Shown: piece after piece, positions 63,023 through 64,000 of the stretch
How positions within the stretch are numbered: the first letter of the stretch is position 1
Layout of the letters: every line of letters begins with the position of its first letter
Source: Bryobacterales bacterium
Lineage (GTDB): Bacteria; Acidobacteriota; Terriglobia; Bryobacterales; Bryobacteraceae
Direction of reading: 5' to 3'
Length of the DNA stretch: 64,000 nucleotides
Assembly (NCBI GenBank): GCA_003167495.1
Contig: PMSX01000351.1
Location: 1 to 64,000 of the forward strand
Program-made: the position numbers and the translations under genes
Notes under the pieces: generated by a model
Seen by the model: only the letters and a program-made list of their open reading frames with translations
Told to the model about the DNA's origin: nothing
Databases searched by the model: none

Positions 63023-63486
63023 GACTTGTTACCGACCTTGAGCATTCCCAAAATGTTGATCTGTGAGTCGCCGGGAAGCGCGGATACTTTCTCAGCAGTC
63101 CGACTCATCGAATAGCCGCAAATCGCCACTCCGAAGAGCGAGAGTAAATCAGTCGGCAGTGTGATCGGCGCAACGTGCGAGCCGAAGAGCTGCGCACAGG
63201 GGATGCCGATGTAATTGAAGGCGAGAACCGCAATGATGACGTAGAGGAAACTCGGGCGGGCGCGTTCTGTAAACTTATCTCCGCTGGAGGCGTCCGCCCG
63301 AATATTTTGGCCCGCGATGTCGTTGAGCTTTACGTCGTAGTCTTCGGCTTGCGCGCGCGCTTTGTCGGCGGCGTCGGCTACCGCTTGTTGGGCTTTGGCC
63401 TTGTCTTCAGGCGAGAGGTGGAACTGCGCTATCAGATCGTTGACCGAATCAAGCGCGGGTTTGACGAGAGAGTCGAAGAGTGCCAT
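63019..63486 (-). CDS. Holin of the 3TM type
   Basis: A 155-residue protein. The N-terminal half is helical and charged (LSPEDKAKAQQAVADAADKA, FTERARPSFLYVIIAVLAFN) with membrane segments at about residues 78-96 and 105-130 (TLPTDLLSLFGVAICGYSMS). The pattern matches the 3TM holin family linked to gene-transfer release. It is the direct partner of the lysozyme. Confidence 0.8.
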   Translation of the reverse strand: MALFDSLVKPALDSVNDLIAQFHLSPEDKAKAQQAVADAADKARAQAEDYDVKLNDIAGQNIRADASSGDKFTERARPSFLYVIIAVLAFNYIGIPCAQLFGSHVAPITLPTDLLSLFGVAICGYSMSRTAEKVSALPGDSQINILGMLKVGNKS

Positions 63487-63493
63487 AGGTTTC

Positions 63494-63925
63494 CTAAATC
63501 GCGTGAGGGTTCATGCAGCTCAACGGCACGGCGCGAAAAATCGCTTGCACGAACTGCTCGCGCTCCGCTTCGCTTTCGAGCGGCTCGCCCGCCAGCTTCT
63601 CGAGATCTTGCCTCGGTAAGAGGCGGCGATGCGACCAGACCCGGTGTTCGTAAATCTGTTCCAGGTACGAGTACCGTGTGCCAGCGAGCGCCGTCGCACA
63701 CAGCGGGTTGGCGCCGCACTCGGGCCGGAACTGCGCCGAAACGATACGGCCTTGGCGATTGCGCCGGACTACGACTTTCGAAAGCTTGAGCAGCCGCTCA
63801 ATCGCGGAGAGCGCGTAATCCCGCATGCGGTAGCCATGCAAACGGGTGCCGTCGGTCGCATAAGTCGGGATTCGCTTCTGTGGCTTCTTGGCGCGGCTTG
63901 TTTGCTTTTTGGGTGCGGGACTCAA
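63494..63925 (-). CDS. Hypothetical late phage protein
   Basis: A 143-residue basic protein (KKQTSRAKKPQKRIPTYATD, AIERLLKLSKVVVRRNRQGR, YLEQIYEHRVWSHRRLLPRQ). It is the first late gene seen. The remaining 63926-64000 holds no recognised feature and the late promoter must lie further right. Function unknown. Confidence 0.65.
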   Translation of the reverse strand: MSPAPKKQTSRAKKPQKRIPTYATDGTRLHGYRMRDYALSAIERLLKLSKVVVRRNRQGRIVSAQFRPECGANPLCATALAGTRYSYLEQIYEHRVWSHRRLLPRQDLEKLAGEPLESEAEREQFVQAIFRAVPLSCMNPHAI

Positions 63926-64000
63926 AAGGGGTTGCCTCGCGGCGCTAGGCCCCGCTGTTGGGCCTGCGGTCGGATAGTTTTAGCGAGCCTCCGGTGGGCT

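Larger units (their letters stand above)
26332..63925. mobile_element. Prophage of a contractile-tailed phage (right end outside the window)
   Basis: Rightward early genes (26332-31277) meet a leftward late block (31305-63925) holding lysis, terminase, portal, capsid, connector, sheath, tube, tape-measure, baseplate and fibre genes in canonical order. Sheath (DUF3383), tube (DUF3277), plug, Gp138-like spike and DUF2612 proteins define a small myovirus. No tyrosine integrase or CI-like repressor was seen. A serine recombinase at 60990-61685 is the only recombinase. The left edge lies between 26119 and 26331; the right edge is not in view, so att sites cannot be called. Confidence 0.93.

Overview
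The window has two parts: an Acidobacteriota chromosome segment (about 1-26,120) and most of an integrated contractile-tailed phage (about 26,330 to the right edge). The host assignment is an inference from gene content. There are three MacB/FtsX-type permeases of the acidobacterial duplicated orphan permease (ADOP) kind, two of them each preceded by a PadR regulator. There are also two acidobacterial VWFA-type exported proteins, a propeller-type hybrid histidine kinase and FG-GAP and YVTN beta-propellers. Together these suggest the Solibacter/Bryobacter side of the phylum.

Chromosome, left to right: a hybrid sensor kinase broken by three frameshifts (1-2975); an SPFH membrane protein with a ribbon-helix-helix protein (3443-4605), next to a 26-bp palindrome; an exported FG-GAP protein, a small lipoprotein and an alpha/beta hydrolase (4694-7404); an ADOP permease (7442-9865); a YVTN propeller protein and a B12-binding radical SAM protein (10030-12886); and an exported hypothetical protein. 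Next come two gene relics: a sedolisin (S53) protease that keeps its propeptide and C-terminal end but has lost most of the catalytic domain (13683-14566), and a fragment of a type I restriction-modification methylase, HsdM (14736-15008). After these are a metallo-beta-lactamase-fold protein (15024-15833), two consecutive PadR-ADOP pairs with different operator-like inverted repeats (15896-21991), a hotdog thioesterase, two VWFA proteins and a Memo-like protein (22002-26118).

Prophage: early genes run rightward (26332-31277) as a tightly coupled string (several ATGA overlaps). They include a winged-helix replication-type protein that carries a cluster of TGTACA-centred repeats inside its gene (possible origin iterons), an HNH endonuclease and a two-domain DNA-binding protein. 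Late genes run leftward from 63925 to 31305, and read in their own direction they are: a hypothetical gene, holin, GH24 lysozyme, small genes, a serine recombinase, terminase small and large subunits, portal (with an extra C-terminal nuclease-like domain), MuF, DUF2213 protease/scaffold, decoration protein, DUF2184 capsid, head-tail connectors, fibre-adaptor proteins, sheath (DUF3383), tube (DUF3277), a tail-assembly chaperone with a predicted -1 frameshift, tape measure with a glucosaminidase-like domain, distal-tail protein, baseplate plug, hub, spike, wedge, J-like protein, DUF2612 protein, tail fibre, a GH18 chitinase-like tail protein and a PAS-domain protein. The order matches small myoviruses with DUF3383/DUF3277 tails.

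Three rightward genes sit against the late operon: a GIY-YIG homing endonuclease, a 62-aa membrane protein and a 92-aa orphan. No tyrosine integrase, CI-like repressor, tRNA, rRNA, CRISPR array or insertion sequence was recognised. The right end of the prophage lies beyond the window. All assignments come from reading sequence and from remembered family motifs; no database search was run.
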